Shown: positions 5,910 to 5,992 of the stretch, piece by piece
Position numbering within the stretch: the stretch's first letter is position 1
Layout of the letters: each line of letters starts with the position of its first letter
Assembly (NCBI GenBank): GCA_031264395.1
Contig: JAISEB010000002.1
Span: 1-5,992, forward strand
Length of the DNA stretch: 5,992 bases
From: Treponema sp.
GTDB taxonomy: Bacteria > Spirochaetota > Spirochaetia > Treponematales > Breznakiellaceae
Reading direction: 5' to 3'
Notes under the pieces: generated by a model
The model's database searches: none
What the model was told of the DNA's origin: nothing
The model's input: only the letters and a program-made list of their open reading frames with translations
Translations under genes and position numbers: made by a program

Positions 5910-5992
5910 CTTTTTCCGCGTGATTTTTTATAATCATACTTTTTATCAAATTCTATTTTCCCAAACAAATCAACAACTTCCTGCCGTTTTCG
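5906..5992 (-). CDS. vapB: VapB-like antitoxin, C-terminal end only
   Basis: The minus-strand frame is open from the right edge to TGA (5908-5906), giving 28 C-terminal residues, and the start is outside the window. The tail reads VVDLFGKIEFDKKYDYKK then SRGKR. The pattern 'DLxGKIxFdxxYDYKxxR' is typical of antitoxin tails that wrap the PIN toxin. The stop overlaps the toxin start by 4 nt (ATGA), so the two are co-translated. The DNA-binding N-terminus that would set autoregulation is not visible, so the exact antitoxin family is left open. Confidence 0.75.
   Translation of the reverse strand, partial: RKRQEVVDLFGKIEFDKKYDYKKSRGKR

Noticed and set aside
1..5992. CRISPR arrays, tRNA/rRNA genes, insertion sequences, riboswitches
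   Set aside because: No regularly spaced repeats, RNA-gene signatures, transposase frames or conserved riboswitch core were seen. The intergenic gaps (37, 29, 8, 18 and 57 nt) are too short for most of these.

Overview
The window is a bacterial chromosomal segment with two compositional layers. Positions 1 to about 5495 are GC-rich and carry co-directional plus-strand genes with short gaps. From about 5496 to the right edge the DNA is AT-rich and coded on the minus strand. There is no rRNA, tRNA, CRISPR or transposase from which to name the organism. A free-living or gut-associated spirochaete (a Treponema-like genome) is a tentative guess from overall gene style only.

Layout: (1) the last 50 codons of an unidentified plus-strand gene (1-153); (2) a 680-aa cytoplasmic protein of the hypothetical glycosyl hydrolase 6 (GHL6) type with a GH42-like trimerisation domain (191-2233); (3) nagA, N-acetylglucosamine-6-phosphate deacetylase (2263-3435); (4) nagB, glucosamine-6-phosphate deaminase (3444-4253); (5) an exported protein with an NlpC/P60-like cysteine peptidase core (4272-5438); (6) a convergent toxin-antitoxin pair on the minus strand, a complete VapC-type PIN toxin (5496-5909) and the C-terminal 28 residues of its antitoxin (5906-5992, running off the right edge).

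NagA and NagB together turn GlcNAc-6-phosphate into fructose-6-phosphate, acetate and ammonium. The GHL6 protein just upstream has no signal peptide, so it would act on imported material. The simplest joint reading, which is inference, is a cytoplasmic unit that trims an amino-sugar-containing oligosaccharide and feeds it to NagA and NagB. The exported peptidase could tie this to cell-wall turnover, but adjacency is the only evidence.

The most interesting non-coding signals are: a promoter-like TTGAAT-17 bp-TATAAT in the GHL6-nagA gap that would start transcription about 2 nt before the nagA ATG (a leaderless message); a perfect 13-bp dyad lying over that -10 box; a GC-rich hairpin across the nagB stop codon just before a peptidase start with no clear ribosome site; and a cluster of palindromes between the convergent peptidase and toxin genes. 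I do not see a wholly new system. The GHL6-nagAB linkage and the nagA start region are the parts most worth follow-up.
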